DNA from: Neobacillus niacini
GTDB lineage: Bacteria > Bacillota > Bacilli > Bacillales > Cytobacillaceae
Reading direction: 5' to 3'
Assembly: GCF_000759675.1 (NCBI RefSeq)
Contig: NZ_BAWM01000016.1
Location: 1-64,000, forward strand
Length of the DNA: 64,000 bases
The notes beneath the pieces are model-generated. The model was not told where the DNA came from. It ran no database searches and was given only the letters and a program-made list of their open reading frames with translations. Of the stretch, positions 8,861 through 17,409 are shown in pieces (within the stretch, counting starts at the first letter, position 1; each line of letters opens with the position of its first letter). The position numbers and the translations under genes were made by a program.

Positions 8861-10114
8861 TTAGGCTGTGATTTGTTTTTTGTCAGGTACTTCCTGTACT
8901 GGGTTGAATTCGCCTTCTGTTTTGGATATGACGACGGTTGCTACGCCGTTTCCGATGAGGTTTGTGATGGCACGTGCTTCTGACATGAATCGGTCAACCC
9001 CAAGAATAAGAGCCATTCCTTCCACTGGGATGGAAGGGAAAACTGCTAGAGTCGCTGCGAGTGTAACAAATCCTGATCCTGTTACGCCGGCTGCACCTTT
9101 TGATGTAAACATCAATACAGCAAGCAGAGTGATTTGCTGCCAAATACTGAGGTCTACTCCGTATGCCTGCGCGATGAATAATGCAGCCATAGAAAGGTAA
9201 ATGGAAGTTCCATCAAGGTTAAAGGAATATCCTGTTGGAAGAACCAACCCTACAACGGGCTTAGAACAACCGTACTTTTCAAGCTTTTCCATCATCTTAG
9301 GCAGTGCAGCCTCAGAGGATGAAGTTCCGACGACCAAAAGGATCTCTTCTTTTATATAAGCAATGAATTTGAAGATACTGAAACCGAACATCTTAGCAAT
9401 ACCGCCAAGAACTAAAACAATGAATAATGCCATTGTAATATAAACAGAGCCCATTAATTTTCCTAGATACAATAATGATTCAATTCCAAATTCCCCGATT
9501 GTGTAAGCCATAGCTCCAAATGCTGCAAATGGAGAGACCTTCATAATGATATTAACGATTCCGAAGAACACCTCAGCTGTTTTTTCAAAAAACTCAATAA
9601 TAGGTTTTCCCTTTTTACCTAAGTGAGCCAAAGAAATTCCGAATAATACAGCTAAGAGGAGTACTGGTAATAGTTCACCATTAGCAAAGGCACCGATAAA
9701 GCTATCAGGAATGATCGATAAGATAAAATCCATAAACCCGTGACTAGTTTCAGCAGCTTTTTCTGTGTATTGGGAGATATCTCCTTTTCCAGCTTCCGCA
9801 TCAATCCCTTTTCCTGCCTTAATAACATTTGCCACAATAATTCCGATGGCTAGAGCGATGGTGGAGACGATTTCAAAATAGAGCAACGCCTTCCCGCCGA
9901 TTTTACCAACTTTCTTTAAATCTCCCATACCAGCGATTCCAATTACGATTGTCAGGAATATAATTGGAGCAATCACCATTTTTACTAGTTTGATAAAAAT
10001 ATCTGCAATGACCTTTAGCTGTGAGCCAATCTCAGGAAAAACTAAACCGACTGAAATACCGAGGAGAATACCCAGAATTACTTGGGTAGTGAGACTCTTA
10101 AAATTAATTTTCAT
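8861..10114 (-). CDS. dctA: Dicarboxylate:cation symporter, DctA (DAACS) family
   Basis: This 417-residue carrier imports C4-dicarboxylates across the membrane with protons or sodium (called dctP in B. subtilis). Family motifs are clear: [17 protein letters not shown] in the first re-entrant loop, [17 protein letters not shown], and a C-terminal [17 protein letters not shown] that includes the substrate-coordinating region. The ATG at 10114 has AGGAGGC seven bases upstream. DctS and DctR, encoded nearby on the opposite strand, are the likely activators. A perfect cre match just upstream suggests CcpA repression. It is a single-gene unit with its own terminator. Confidence 0.95.
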   Translation of the reverse strand: MKINFKSLTTQVILGILLGISVGLVFPEIGSQLKVIADIFIKLVKMVIAPIIFLTIVIGIAGMGDLKKVGKIGGKALLYFEIVSTIALAIGIIVANVIKAGKGIDAEAGKGDISQYTEKAAETSHGFMDFILSIIPDSFIGAFANGELLPVLLLAVLFGISLAHLGKKGKPIIEFFEKTAEVFFGIVNIIMKVSPFAAFGAMAYTIGEFGIESLLYLGKLMGSVYITMALFIVLVLGGIAKMFGFSIFKFIAYIKEEILLVVGTSSSEAALPKMMEKLEKYGCSKPVVGLVLPTGYSFNLDGTSIYLSMAALFIAQAYGVDLSIWQQITLLAVLMFTSKGAAGVTGSGFVTLAATLAVFPSIPVEGMALILGVDRFMSEARAITNLIGNGVATVVISKTEGEFNPVQEVPDKKQITA

Positions 10115-10143
10115 GATCCATGCCTCCTATTCGAACATTGTTT

Positions 10144-10157
10144 TGAAAACGATTTCA
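10144..10157 (-). promoter_or_regulatory. cre site (CcpA) upstream of dctA
   Basis: TGAAAACGATTTCA matches the consensus TGWAANCGNTNWCA at all fourteen positions. It lies 30-43 bases upstream of the dctA start codon, where bound CcpA would block transcription when preferred sugars are present. Confidence 0.7.
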
Positions 10158-10383
10158 TTTTTATGAATTATTAATATATTACAATTTTGTGAACAACTAA
10201 AATAGTTTATATTACTTTATAAATCGTTTTGTAATTAAAGTAAGTGAGGGAAATGGTCAAATTGGTTTTATCTTTCAAAATATTGAGGATTCCATTAGAG
10301 GGTCAATTTTTATGTTAATTCCGATTGGATTTGCGAAAAGTGAGTCTGACTGCTTTTTTTGAAAAAGAGTGCGGAGGAGCCAA

Positions 10384-10662
10384 ATGGCCGATAAATTCGA
10401 TTAAATTTGCTCCGCCAGGGAGTTAGGTGATCAGTTTCATCCCGCTAATTAAAATTGGTCTGCTTACAACTAAATTAAAAATAAGGACAAGGTTGCAGCT
10501 TTCTTGAAGTGGGCTTATGATCTGGCTACAGTTGCAGCTGGAAAAACTTATGCTCAAGCCACAAAAATCTTGAATTACATTCAGGCAAACCCTGGTAAGA
10601 TTGTTGATTGGTTCCTTAAGGGATATTCCGTTTACGACATTATTCGTATCATTCTAGGATAG
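10384..10662 (+). pseudogene. Aureocin A53/lacticin Q-like bacteriocin remnant
   Basis: The open part, 10474-10662, encodes 62 residues containing VAAFLKWAYDLATVAAGK and NPGKIVDWFLKGYS, ending IIRIILG. The pattern (AAFLK, then GKIxDW, then an ILG end) resembles leaderless class II bacteriocins such as lacticin Q, epidermicin and aureocin A53, which begin directly with MAxFLK. Here the position of that Met is GTT and no start codon exists in the open part. An ATG at 10384 with a strong GGAGGAG site is in the same frame, but three TAA codons intervene. The gene is probably inactivated, or it carries sequence errors. A terminator follows, and an ABC transporter pair lies downstream. Confidence 0.5.
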
Positions 10663-10671
10663 TAAGTTAAT

Positions 10672-10711
10672 AGCAGAGCTCTTTTGTTGAAAAAGAGTTC
10701 TGCTTTTTTTA
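10672..10711 (+). terminator. Terminator after the bacteriocin-like ORF
   Basis: The stem AGCAGAGCTCTTTT/AAAAGAGTTCTGCT (one wobble pair) is followed by T7. Its position ten bases after the ORF stop supports the ORF as a former transcription unit. Confidence 0.85.
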
Positions 10712-10996
10712 ATTTGCTAAATGAGTGAGTTATTTCGGAAAAGCGCAATTATAGTAAAACGATATTGAATCTACAAATTGGTAGAATTATGATGAATTCA
10801 ACTAAAGATTTAATTGAAAATAATCCTATCTTTTTGGAATGAGACGATTAGCCTTTAGAAAGAAAAACCATTTGCAGCCTAGATATTCGAGGGGTTCTGT
10901 GTTATGATTCCATCCCTTGTTGAAACTAAATACCAATGGTATGATAAAAATTATTATATAAATTTTACCAGTTTTGTAAGGTAGGTGGATGATAAG

Positions 10997-11725
10997 TTGG
11001 AAATTTTATATATGAGAGATATTAAAAAGTATTATGATGGAGAATGTATTATTTCAATAGACTCTCTTTCGATAAAAAAAGGAACAATATGTGGTTATTT
11101 AGGGAAAAATGGAGCTGGTAAATCTACCACGATTAAAATGTTAATGGGAATTATCATACCTGATGAGGGTGAAGTTTTTTTTCAGGACGAGATAATAAAT
11201 TATCACAATCCACATCATAAAGGGCATATTGGCTATTGTCCTGATTATCCTGCTGTGTTTGAAAAACTATCAGTAATCGAACATTTACATTTCATTGCTT
11301 TCTTATATGGGAAAACGAATGTTACAGAAATTGAGTCTAAAATAAATAAATATTTAAAGCATTTTGAAATAGAAAAATATAAGAAAACCTTAATTAAAAA
11401 TCTTTCTAGAGGAAATAAACAAAAAATTGCCATTATTTCTTCCCTAATACATGACCCTTCTCTTTTACTATACGATGAACCTACGCTTGGATTGGATCCA
11501 TTAAGTATTAAACAGTTCAAGACGTTGTTAAAAGAATATACTTCTAAGGGAGGAACCGTTTTTTTATCATCTCACTCCTTAAATACTATAGAAGAAATCG
11601 CGGATACGGTTTCCATTATTAATAATGGAGTGCTCTTAAAGAAGAATATATCTGTAAGCAAGATAAGAGAGACATTGACCAGTGTAGAAGATTACTTAAT
11701 ATCTGTTGTTGAGGGACGAGAATGA
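10997..11725 (+). CDS. ABC transporter ATP-binding protein
   Basis: An ATPase of about 242 residues. The Walker A is GKNGAGKST, the signature-like loop is NLSRGNKQKIAI (LSRGN rather than LSGGQ), the Walker B is LLLYDEPTLGLDP, and the switch histidine is in LSSHSL. The TTG at 10997 has AGGTGG eight bases upstream; a GTG at 10985 is possible but lies too close to its site. The stop overlaps the permease start by four bases, so the two are coupled. Placement beside a bacteriocin-like ORF suggests export or self-immunity, as in aureocin- and lacticin-type clusters, but that is inferred. Confidence 0.85.
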   Translation: MEILYMRDIKKYYDGECIISIDSLSIKKGTICGYLGKNGAGKSTTIKMLMGIIIPDEGEVFFQDEIINYHNPHHKGHIGYCPDYPAVFEKLSVIEHLHFIAFLYGKTNVTEIESKINKYLKHFEIEKYKKTLIKNLSRGNKQKIAIISSLIHDPSLLLYDEPTLGLDPLSIKQFKTLLKEYTSKGGTVFLSSHSLNTIEEIADTVSIINNGVLLKKNISVSKIRETLTSVEDYLISVVEGRE

Positions 11726-13287
11726 ATAAAATGAATTTCATTAGGTATTTATCTTTTAAATATAAAATAACAAGGCATAAACCTAGAGGATCGAAAAAAG
11801 AGGTTATTGCGGAAGGAGCTGGAATTGTTTTCCTGTTTCTATGTCTTACTGCTATTTTATATTTTATTATTCAATTCCTGCCTCAAACCATCCAATCAAA
11901 TATGCCTAAATATTTATTAGCTTTATTTGCTTTTTTGTGTTTGATCTCTATCTCCACCTCTATAAAAAAATTTTATAAAGAGTATTTTCATTCGGTTGAA
12001 CGGGAAATATTACTTGTTGCGCCAATAAACAATTCGCAAGTTATTTTAGCGAGATTTTCCATTGTTGCTATAGAAGTTGCATTTGTTCATTTTATTTTCT
12101 TATTTCCGTTTACTTTAGCCAATTACTTTGCCAATCATATTTCGTTAGAAATTGTCCTTGTGACTATTCCTCAGATTGCAGCGGTTTCGATTTTTTTTAG
12201 TGTCATGGCCAATGTCCTATTTGGTCTTGCATTTATCCTTACGAAAGGAAAAGGATTAAAAACAGTAGCATATTCTCTTATGACACTTGGTTCTGTTGGG
12301 GTAATTGCCGTTATTATCTACTCTCAGAATTATAAGACGTATTTTTTAAATCAAAATGGAATCGTTGAAACCATGTTTTATCTGTTGCTTCAATACCCAA
12401 AATATTTATTGGGTGCTCCGATAGATGTAATAGAAGTTGTGTTATTTACTTTGTTTATTACTGTAAACTGTTTATGTTTTATTCCTATTGCTTACTTCAT
12501 TACTGACTATTGTTATAAACGTGGGTTTTTAACCATATCTTTAAGAGACATAGAGAAGTCATTTTATTCCAATCAGATTTCAATAGTGATTAATAAGTAC
12601 ATAAAGAACTTTTTCATAAGGAAAGATTTATTATTTTTAATTAGATCACCAAAGCTTTTTTCGGTGTATCTCTCTCCCATATTGTTCACAAGTGTAATAG
12701 AATACAAAAATCAGTTTGCATCCGGTTATACTCTATCGTTACTAATCAACATATTTGCGTTGATGATTACAACGGTTACAACTAATAACCTTTTTTCAGA
12801 TGATAAAGAGCATCAAGACCTCTTATTTTCAATTCCCTTTAACTTTCAGGAACTTTTAAAGAAAAGAAGTCTTTTAGTACATTGTCTGTCTTTTATAATT
12901 GCTGGGATTTATATAGTTACTATTTGTTTATTAGAATCGGTAGACATTGAATTAATCATGTATGCTCTAATCCAGATCTTCATCCTGACCTTTATAGCTT
13001 CCCGGGTATTAATATCACGGATTATGAAAAAGAGTATAAAAGATTCTACAGGATATAGATTTAAGGGTGAAATAGTAAAGCCCCTTTTTTACTTTATATT
13101 TGTGTGGAATATTCCACTTCTACTTGTTTTTAGTATCATGCATGTGTATTTTCGGCAATTAATAGACGGGAGTCATGTGTTTTTTGTGCAGGAAAATATT
13201 ATTCTGATTTTAATTACCGCTATTATAATTGGAATGTTGTATAAAAGTACCAAAGTAAATTTAAATCATGGAGTGAAGAGGAAATGA
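11722..13287 (+). CDS. Large ABC transporter permease
   Basis: A very hydrophobic 521-residue protein with about ten to twelve predicted membrane segments. The N-terminus is basic and cytoplasmic (FKYKITRHKPRGSKKEV), and a central soluble stretch surrounds residues 280-315. It overlaps the ATPase stop (ATGA) and ends overlapping a 45-codon ORF, giving a three-gene operon. The two-component form (ATPase plus a single large permease) resembles ABC-2-type and peptide-resistance exporters. The substrate is unknown. Low GC and AT-rich codon use match the ATPase. Confidence 0.75.
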   Translation: MNKMNFIRYLSFKYKITRHKPRGSKKEVIAEGAGIVFLFLCLTAILYFIIQFLPQTIQSNMPKYLLALFAFLCLISISTSIKKFYKEYFHSVEREILLVAPINNSQVILARFSIVAIEVAFVHFIFLFPFTLANYFANHISLEIVLVTIPQIAAVSIFFSVMANVLFGLAFILTKGKGLKTVAYSLMTLGSVGVIAVIIYSQNYKTYFLNQNGIVETMFYLLLQYPKYLLGAPIDVIEVVLFTLFITVNCLCFIPIAYFITDYCYKRGFLTISLRDIEKSFYSNQISIVINKYIKNFFIRKDLLFLIRSPKLFSVYLSPILFTSVIEYKNQFASGYTLSLLINIFALMITTVTTNNLFSDDKEHQDLLFSIPFNFQELLKKRSLLVHCLSFIIAGIYIVTICLLESVDIELIMYALIQIFILTFIASRVLISRIMKKSIKDSTGYRFKGEIVKPLFYFIFVWNIPLLLVFSIMHVYFRQLIDGSHVFFVQENIILILITAIIIGMLYKSTKVNLNHGVKRK

Positions 13288-13421
13288 CAAACGAAAATAA
13301 AAATGAAAATAAGACAGCTATGCAAAAATTTAGTGCAGGGTTTACGGTTTTTTGTATTCTATTTCTTATTTTGAAATTCACTGGTCTTATTGACCCTATC
13401 GTTCAGTTCTTTAAAAACTAG
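13284..13421 (+). CDS. Small membrane peptide, candidate immunity or accessory protein
   Basis: This 45-residue ORF starts at an ATGA overlap with the permease stop, so it is translationally coupled. The N-terminus is very polar (MTNENKNENKTAMQK). One hydrophobic segment follows (TVFCILFLILKFTGLI), with a short tail ending FFKN. Tiny coupled membrane proteins are common as immunity factors next to bacteriocin transporters. Given the bacteriocin-like remnant 2.6 kb upstream, that role is reasonable but unproven. Confidence 0.6.
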   Translation: MTNENKNENKTAMQKFSAGFTVFCILFLILKFTGLIDPIVQFFKN

Positions 13422-13465
13422 TGATGCGAGAAAGCGGAGGAAGACACCTTTAGTGAATAAAAAAC

Positions 13466-13539
13466 TAATCAAACGTTTGATTAAATCGTTAGAAGCGTTG
13501 GTATTTAAGGATTTGAACAACTAATCAAACGTTTGATTT
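13466..13539. repeat. Two copies of an 18-bp palindrome (putative TetR-type operators)
   Basis: TAATCAAACGTTTGATTA is a perfect palindrome at 13466-13483, and a copy with one end mismatch lies at 13522-13539, 56 bp apart. A third near-copy is at 15872. The first copy falls inside a possible 23-codon GTG-started ORF (13453-13524, MNKKLIKRLIKSLEALVF) with a distant GGAGG. The site could therefore be coincidental with that peptide or a real protein-binding site. Confidence 0.55.
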
Positions 13540-13546
13540 AAAAAGT

Positions 13547-13696
13547 TTACTGGTTTCCTTTTCCGTTTGACTCCTGAATTGAAACATTCTTCGGCCGTTC
13601 AGGATAGGATGCCTTACCTGAATCATCGGGACCTGTTAGCTGATTCCTATGATTAAGCACCTTTCCAGTATATTCAATAGGATTATTTTTTGGCAT
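13547..13696 (-). CDS. Small hydrophilic protein, unknown
   Basis: A 49-residue peptide starts MPKNNPIEYTGKVLNHRN and is rich in N, G, K, P and Q, without membrane segments or cysteines. The ATG at 13696 has GGAGGTG at the right distance; upstream codons in the same frame lack a site. The composition resembles small sporulation or stress proteins of bacilli, but no family is recognised. It is divergent from the Nudix gene with about 86 bases between starts. Confidence 0.65.
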   Translation of the reverse strand: MPKNNPIEYTGKVLNHRNQLTGPDDSGKASYPERPKNVSIQESNGKGNQ

Positions 13697-13782
13697 TTTA
13701 TACACCTCCAAGTTATAGTATGGTTGAATTACAAATAACAAATTCAAAAAGTATGATTTAAAGACAGAGGGGAGGAGAAAAA

Positions 13783-14190
13783 ATGACAGCACCAAAACAT
13801 ATTGTTTCTGCAGCAGCCATTGTCTTAAATGACAAGAATGAACTATTACTGATTAAAGGTCCACGAAGAGGATGGGAAATGCCTGGCGGTCAGGTGGAAG
13901 AAGGGGAATCCTTAGCGGATGCCGTCATTAGGGAAACAAAAGAAGAATCAGGGATAGACATAGAAGTTATAAAGTTTTGTGGAATCTTTCAAAATATCGA
14001 GGGCTCTATTTGTAACACATTATTTTTAGGAAAACCAATCGGCGGGAAATTAACAACCAGCCCAGAGAGTCTAGAAGTAGGTTTTTACAAACTAGAAGAA
14101 GCATTAGAAATGGTAACCTGGAATAACTTTAGACAAAGAATTGAATATTGTTTAGATGAGAAACTCCATCCTTTTTATATTGGTTTTTAA
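13783..14190 (+). CDS. Nudix hydrolase
   Basis: A 135-residue protein with a complete Nudix box (GGQVEEGESLADAVIRETKE followed by ESGI). This box binds the metal and hydrolyses a nucleoside diphosphate linked to another group. The family includes ADP-ribose, 8-oxo-dGTP and NADH pyrophosphatases, and the substrate cannot be deduced. The ribosome site GAGGGGAGGAG is strong. It is a single gene followed by a bidirectional terminator. Confidence 0.92.
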   Translation: MTAPKHIVSAAAIVLNDKNELLLIKGPRRGWEMPGGQVEEGESLADAVIRETKEESGIDIEVIKFCGIFQNIEGSICNTLFLGKPIGGKLTTSPESLEVGFYKLEEALEMVTWNNFRQRIEYCLDEKLHPFYIGF

Positions 14191-14208
14191 ATTTAGGAAA
14201 ATACATAG

Positions 14209-14243
14209 AAAAAAGCGGCTTCCAGTTATGGAGTCGCTTTTTT
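14209..14243. terminator. Bidirectional terminator
   Basis: The stem AAAAAGCGGCTTCC/GGAGTCGCTTTTT around AGTTAT separates the Nudix gene from the converging gene that ends at 14258. Confidence 0.85.
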
Positions 14244-14257
14244 GCTTAGCGTGGAAG

Positions 14258-14527
14258 CTATCTCGCCACATTTTCACGATGTATCACTTTATAGACTATC
14301 GATGCTAAAATATTGGCGAGGATGAAAAGCATATTCCCCTGCACATTAGCGTGCAATACTTGTTCTTCAAATTCCATATCTTCCATCATCTCACCTTGAC
14401 TCTTACCCTTTTTCTCATTCTCTATACGCCTCTTTGCCATTTGCTCTACATATCGATATTGAAAAGGAACTAATATTAAAGATAATAGAATGTACCCGCC
14501 AACAAATATAATAAATACTTCACTCAT
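14258..14527 (-). CDS. Small membrane protein, unknown
   Basis: An 89-residue protein. The N-terminal membrane segment (VFIIFVGGYILLSLILVPF) is followed by a charged middle (AKRRIENEKKGKSQGEMMED), and a second hydrophobic stretch near the end includes MLFILANILASIVYKVI. The start at 14527 follows AAGGAGAAA. It lies downstream of the zinc-ribbon gene on the same strand (28-base gap), so the two probably share a transcript. No family is recognised. Confidence 0.75.
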   Translation of the reverse strand: MSEVFIIFVGGYILLSLILVPFQYRYVEQMAKRRIENEKKGKSQGEMMEDMEFEEQVLHANVQGNMLFILANILASIVYKVIHRENVAR

Positions 14528-14555
14528 CTGGAATTTCTCCTTTTTATTTTGTTTA

Positions 14556-14762
14556 TTACCCACCGAAAAATAAATCAAGGATATTGGAAGCCTTAGATGA
14601 TTTCTTATTATAAAATTCGGAATAACCACAGTTTTTACAGAAGATAACGATAAACGTGTTGTGTTGAACATCGAATATTTTTGATAATCCCGTTCCAGTC
14701 ATGGCAACTTCTTTTTGACCTGTATCTCTAGAACCGCATTTCAAACATCCTTTTTCGCTCAT
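14556..14762 (-). CDS. Zinc-ribbon protein
   Basis: A 68-residue protein with two CxxC knuckles, CLKCGSRDTG near the N-terminus and FCKNCGYSEFY further on, which together form a zinc ribbon. The C-terminal tail NILDLFFGG is typical of small zinc-ribbon nucleic-acid-binding proteins of Firmicutes. The ATG at 14762 has GGAGGG six bases upstream. The molecular role is unknown. Confidence 0.85.
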   Translation of the reverse strand: MSEKGCLKCGSRDTGQKEVAMTGTGLSKIFDVQHNTFIVIFCKNCGYSEFYNKKSSKASNILDLFFGG

Positions 14763-14900
14763 TGCAATCCCTCCTGTTTTGAACCTTTCCATTTATTTAC
14801 GTAATGGATTTCAAAATGTTTCATAATAATCACACATTTTAGCTTGTCGCCTTACGCGAAAAAAGGTAAAATGCAATAAAACTAGAAAAGAGGGATGAAA

Positions 14901-15089
14901 GTGCCATTTAATGTTTCAATGTTAGGTATGGGTTATTTTAGCCTAGAGGCTGCAGCAGTCGATAAGAGTCCAAGTGAAATGGTGATCACTGACAATAAAG
15001 AGGAAACCTACTACATCGTATCACGAGAAGTTTACGAAGATGGTCCCAAGCAAGAAGGATATAAAATCGTCGTTAACGAAGGGGAATAA
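14901..15089 (+). CDS. Small conserved-looking protein, unknown
   Basis: A 62-residue acidic protein containing SLEAAAVDKSPSEMVITD and a beta-rich end (YYIVSREVYEDGPKQEGYKI). The GTG at 14901 is chosen because AGAGGG sits six bases upstream; the ATG at 14895 directly abuts that site. There are no membrane segments. It stands alone and its function is not recognised. Confidence 0.6.
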   Translation: MPFNVSMLGMGYFSLEAAAVDKSPSEMVITDNKEETYYIVSREVYEDGPKQEGYKIVVNEGE

Positions 15090-15182
15090 GCAATTCTCCT
15101 ATTTATAAAGAGCGTTTTCACAAGAAAATGTAAATAAATATGTACAAATAATTGCACTGCATTTGCGGTGCTTATTGTAAAT

Positions 15183-15213
15183 AAAAAAGCTCAGTTCACA
15201 TAACTGAGCTATT
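15183..15213 (-). terminator. Terminator of the membrane-protein gene at 15239
   Basis: The stem AGCTCAGTT/AACTGAGCT is followed on the minus strand by a T6 run. It lies 25 bases past the stop of the minus-strand gene. Confidence 0.8.
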
Positions 15214-15238
15214 TCTTATATTTATTTTCAATGTCTTA

Positions 15239-15730
15239 TTAATTCCGCTTTTTATTACATTTTATTATTTTAAAGTGTAAAGGTAGGATATAACTATACA
15301 CAAAAAAGAATATAGGTAGGCTTAACAGATGGTTCCAATGGGTAAGTTTCATATATCCTACCTTAGCCACTACCCATTCAATTAAAAAAGAAATGACGGT
15401 AAATATAATTACTAATTTCCATTTGTTGGATATTTTTAAATAATTTAAATAAATAACTGAAAGTGATGAAGGAACAAAGTTGTAAGTTATAAATTCACCT
15501 AATCCTACAATTTTAGGATTACCAAAATCAACTAAATCTAAATATTTGGCAAATATGCTATCAGCAACCCAAGTTGCAAACCCAACTACTCCAATAGTAA
15601 TATAAAGCTCTCTCCAACTTATCTCCTTCTTAGGCATGAAAAGAGCATACAATAATAATATTATTCCCAATGATACGGGCAGCCAAAGTCCTTTTGCGTT
15701 TAAATCTAAATTCTTAATAATCGACTCCAT
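15239..15730 (-). CDS. CBO0543-type integral membrane protein
   Basis: A 163-residue protein with about five membrane segments. It has an aromatic, acidic stretch (VADSIFAKYLDLVDFGNPK) and the end LHFKIIKCNKKRN. The layout matches the uncharacterised CBO0543 family of Firmicutes; a second member is at 28071. The ATG at 15730 has only a weak site (TTAGGGGAC), but upstream residues do not look native. The 18-bp palindrome at 15872 lies in its upstream region, shared with the divergent gene at 15950. Confidence 0.65.
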   Translation of the reverse strand: MESIIKNLDLNAKGLWLPVSLGIILLLYALFMPKKEISWRELYITIGVVGFATWVADSIFAKYLDLVDFGNPKIVGLGEFITYNFVPSSLSVIYLNYLKISNKWKLVIIFTVISFLIEWVVAKVGYMKLTHWNHLLSLPIFFFVYSYILPLHFKIIKCNKKRN

Positions 15731-15871
15731 ACATAGTCCCCTAACAAAGATTAATATTAATATGGTTTCCAAATTAAAGTAAATTACAAATAGAAAATTT
15801 GTCTTGTTGGCTTTATTCTAAAATAGTCTTATTCATATCCTTACAATTTAATATTCCTCCAAAGTAAGAAC

Positions 15872-15889
15872 TAATCAAACGGTTGATTA
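15872..15889. promoter_or_regulatory. Third copy of the TAATCAAAC palindrome, putative operator
   Basis: TAATCAAACGGTTGATTA has the same arms as the palindromes at 13466 and 13522, with one change at the centre. It lies between divergent genes, 61 bases before the start at 15950, in a position suitable for repression of either. Confidence 0.5.
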
Positions 15890-15949
15890 AAATTTGTAAT
15901 AAAAGAATAGTCCTCTAGGAAACCCTAAATATAGGGAGGGGATGCGCTG

Positions 15950-16360
15950 GTGATGTTTTCTTTAAAAGGGGATGCCCATAAAGTTTTTCTGCGTTTGAAA
16001 AGAACGTTGCGTAATGGCGATACCATTAAAGAGATGCAAGAATATAAAGAGATTGAAGAGATACAAACTCTTTATCGGTCGCTAGATAGCAGTACGTTGC
16101 AACTGATTCATTACCGAATGATAAAGGAATATAACGGATCGGGCATTATTCCAATTTTGGTATCCTCTGCCCCCTGGTTGTTATTGCTTTTTTCAAAGCA
16201 GTTATCTACTTTTTTGTTTAAAAACGGAAATTGGCTTTGGGCGGGCTTTTGTATTGTCTATCTACTCGGTCTTGCAATTAGTGTAATTATCCATTTTCGC
16301 GAAAAAGCCTGGGCTGCATTTCATATGGAAATTATTCAAGATATATTAAAGGAAAGATAA
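15950..16360 (+). CDS. Membrane protein, unknown
   Basis: A 136-residue protein. A soluble N-terminal half (KGDAHKVFLRLKRTLRNG, then MQEYKEIEEIQTLYR) precedes two hydrophobic segments near residues 68-85 and 95-113. The GTG at 15950 has GGGAGGGG seven bases upstream; the next codon is ATG and could also be used. No family is recognised. A hairpin at 16366 follows. Confidence 0.65.
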   Translation: MMFSLKGDAHKVFLRLKRTLRNGDTIKEMQEYKEIEEIQTLYRSLDSSTLQLIHYRMIKEYNGSGIIPILVSSAPWLLLLFSKQLSTFLFKNGNWLWAGFCIVYLLGLAISVIIHFREKAWAAFHMEIIQDILKER

Positions 16361-16365
16361 GGCGA

Positions 16366-16408
16366 AAATGACAAGGGACATTCCAATCCGTAAGCGCCCT
16401 TGTCATTT
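16366..16408 (+). terminator. Hairpin after the gene at 15950
   Basis: AAATGACAAGGG pairs with CCCTTGTCATTT across an 18-base loop. No T-run follows, so termination is likely but weak. Confidence 0.5.
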
Positions 16409-16493
16409 GCTTCCAGAATTAAACTTTTTTTAATCCTCGAATATCTGATATAGTAGTCTTTGAGAATGATAGGGAAGGATTGAAGACTACACG

Positions 16494-17312
16494 ATGAAAT
16501 GTTTTTCAATTGACTTAGACGGTACATTATTAAATTCTGAACATGATATATCTGAAGCAAACCTGCAAACCATCAATGAATTGCATGAACAAGGTCATGC
16601 AGTTATTTTGAACACTGGCCGGGCTTATGCAGATGTCATTAAAATAAAAGCATTACAAAATTTAGAGATTCCTATATTTTGTGTCAATGGATCTGTTTTA
16701 TTCTCGGAAACAAGAGAGCTGTTATTTGAAGCGACTGTACCGATTGAAACGTATAAAAAACTTTTTCCGATATTAAAGGGACTAGGTGTTGGGATTTTAG
16801 TCTATACCAATTATGGAGGCTTCCCATCTACTTTACCTTCTTTGCATAAAATGAGTAAAGAAGAACTCAATGATCTTTTTGAAGAATTCAATTACAATGA
16901 AATTCTTGAAAAAGATCAGTTGAAAATCTATAAATTAATTGCTTTAACACATCATGACCAACTAGAAAAAGTTGAAGAAGTTAAAAAGACTCTTGGGGAT
17001 AAGTTTGATATTTCAATGGCTTCTTCATTTCCTAATAATGTTGAAATCACTTCAAACGAAGCGCATAAAGGAAAAGCATTATTGCGTTATCAGGAAATGA
17101 TGAATCTTGAGTTTGATGAAATTATTGCCTTTGGTGATGGCGGTAATGACCTTGCTATGTTCGAGGTAGCAACCACTTCTGTTGCGATGGCTAATGCACC
17201 TCTTCATGTACAGCAAAAAGCTGATATCATTACAAAATCTAACAATGAAGATGGATTTGCTCATGCAGTTCGTCATTTGCTAAATCCTCATAAAGAAACA
17301 ATAGTAAAGTAA
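16494..17312 (+). CDS. HAD superfamily phosphatase, Cof (IIB) type
   Basis: A 272-residue cytosolic phosphatase. Motif I is FSIDLDGTLLN (nucleophile and acid aspartates), motif II is ILNTGRA, the motif III lysine is in EAHKGKALLRY, and motif IV is IAFGDGGNDLAMF. The large inserted cap between residues ~85 and 190 marks the Cof-like subfamily, which dephosphorylates sugar phosphates, FMN or pyridoxal phosphate. The substrate cannot be named. It is a single gene with its own terminator. Confidence 0.92.
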   Translation: MKCFSIDLDGTLLNSEHDISEANLQTINELHEQGHAVILNTGRAYADVIKIKALQNLEIPIFCVNGSVLFSETRELLFEATVPIETYKKLFPILKGLGVGILVYTNYGGFPSTLPSLHKMSKEELNDLFEEFNYNEILEKDQLKIYKLIALTHHDQLEKVEEVKKTLGDKFDISMASSFPNNVEITSNEAHKGKALLRYQEMMNLEFDEIIAFGDGGNDLAMFEVATTSVAMANAPLHVQQKADIITKSNNEDGFAHAVRHLLNPHKETIVK

Positions 17313-17314
17313 TA

Positions 17315-17355
17315 AAAAGCCCAATTTCCAGTTAATAAGGGGAAATTGGGCTTTT
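17315..17355 (+). terminator. Terminator after the HAD gene
   Basis: A perfect 15-bp stem (AAAAGCCCAATTTCC/GGAAATTGGGCTTTT) lies three bases past the stop codon. Confidence 0.9.
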
Positions 17356-17409
17356 AGTTTCTAGAAAGGTTGATGGTTGCTTTGGTTAATAGCTCTATAA
17401 TTCTCATCA

